This document shows positions 5,365 to 5,505 of a stretch of DNA of 5,505 nt, in pieces (within the stretch, counting starts at the first letter, position 1; each line of letters begins with the position of its first letter). The translations under genes were made by a program, and so were the position numbers. Location: positions 1 to 5,505 of the forward strand of contig SLCP01000090.1 of assembly GCA_007125735.1 (NCBI GenBank), read 5' to 3'. Source of the DNA: Coriobacteriia bacterium (lineage in GTDB: Bacteria; Actinomycetota; Coriobacteriia; Anaerosomatales; SLCP01). Under the pieces are notes generated by a model. It saw only the letters and a list, made by a program, of their open reading frames with translations, was not told the origin of the DNA and did no database searches.

Positions 5365-5505
5365 TCATCGGGAGCCTCTCTGCTCGACGGCGGTAGCGAC
5401 GGCGCGGACGCACCCGGGGGCGTCGTCGGAGTAGCCGGCGCCGATGCTCTCGGCCCACTCGCCGGTCACGACCGCTCCACCCACGAGCACGGGCAGACCG
5501 GGGTA
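5365..5505 (-). CDS. Corrinoid (B12)-binding methyl carrier protein, C-terminal fragment
   Basis: The last 46 codons and TGA stop of a gene entering from the right edge. The translation contains PVLVGGAVVTGEWAESIGA followed by a YSDDAPGCVRAV helix. This matches the end of the B12-binding Rossmann domain of corrinoid proteins of the MtbC/MttC/MtmC and short MetH-like type, where a VGGAxVTxxxA strand-turn and a GAxGYxxDA segment contact the lower part of the cofactor. The DxHxxG cobalt-ligand motif would be upstream, outside the window. Such proteins shuttle a methyl group between a substrate-specific methyltransferase and a second acceptor such as tetrahydrofolate. Standing just before metV-metF, it probably exchanges methyl groups with the folate pool. 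The substrate cannot be told from this fragment. Confidence 0.78.
   Translation of the reverse strand, partial: YPGLPVLVGGAVVTGEWAESIGAGYSDDAPGCVRAVATAVEQRGSR

Noticed and set aside
1..5505. CRISPR arrays, tRNA or rRNA genes, transposases, integrases, riboswitches
   Set aside because: I saw no repeated spacer structure, no cloverleaf-like sequence, no mobile-element protein, and no recognisable cobalamin or SAM riboswitch; the gaps are mostly too short to hold them.

Overview
The window is high-GC DNA packed with co-oriented, overlapping bacterial genes. The mix suggests an anaerobic bacterium using corrinoid and folate one-carbon chemistry: MetV with MetF and a corrinoid protein, next to MoaD/ThiF-type cofactor sulfuration genes and an Acr3 arsenite pump. 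A Coriobacteriia-like actinobacterium or a similar high-GC anaerobe fits best, but this is inference from gene content and composition; there is no rRNA or other marker.

Left edge, + strand (1-712): the last 23 codons of a MoaD-type sulfur carrier ending in a double glycine, followed at once by a ThiF/HesA/MoeB-type adenylyltransferase. The pair should activate the carrier C-terminus as an acyl-adenylate for sulfur transfer. The carrier tail looks more like MoaD than ThiS, so a molybdopterin or tungstopterin role is at least as likely as thiamine.

Middle, - strand (741-3473): an arsenic-response cluster, transcribed leftwards as ArsR-type regulator, Acr3 arsenite efflux permease, then a tandem-domain universal stress protein. 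The regulator lies in one uninterrupted frame coding two winged-helix domains joined by a linker. Inside that linker sit a near-perfect 25-bp palindrome and a good -35/-10 pair pointing at an internal ATG (3071). So the frame is either a double-wHTH fusion with an internal autoregulated promoter or two genes lacking a stop between them. This is the most unusual point of the window.

Next comes a 292-bp stretch without a convincing gene (3474-3765), holding one palindromic element.

Right part, - strand (3766-5505): the C-terminal end of a corrinoid-binding methyl carrier protein, then MetV (Cys-rich MTHFR partner), then MetF. MetV and MetF overlap by ATGA. Together these form part of a methyl branch linking methylene-/methyl-tetrahydrofolate to a corrinoid protein (Wood-Ljungdahl, methylotrophy/demethylation or methionine synthesis).
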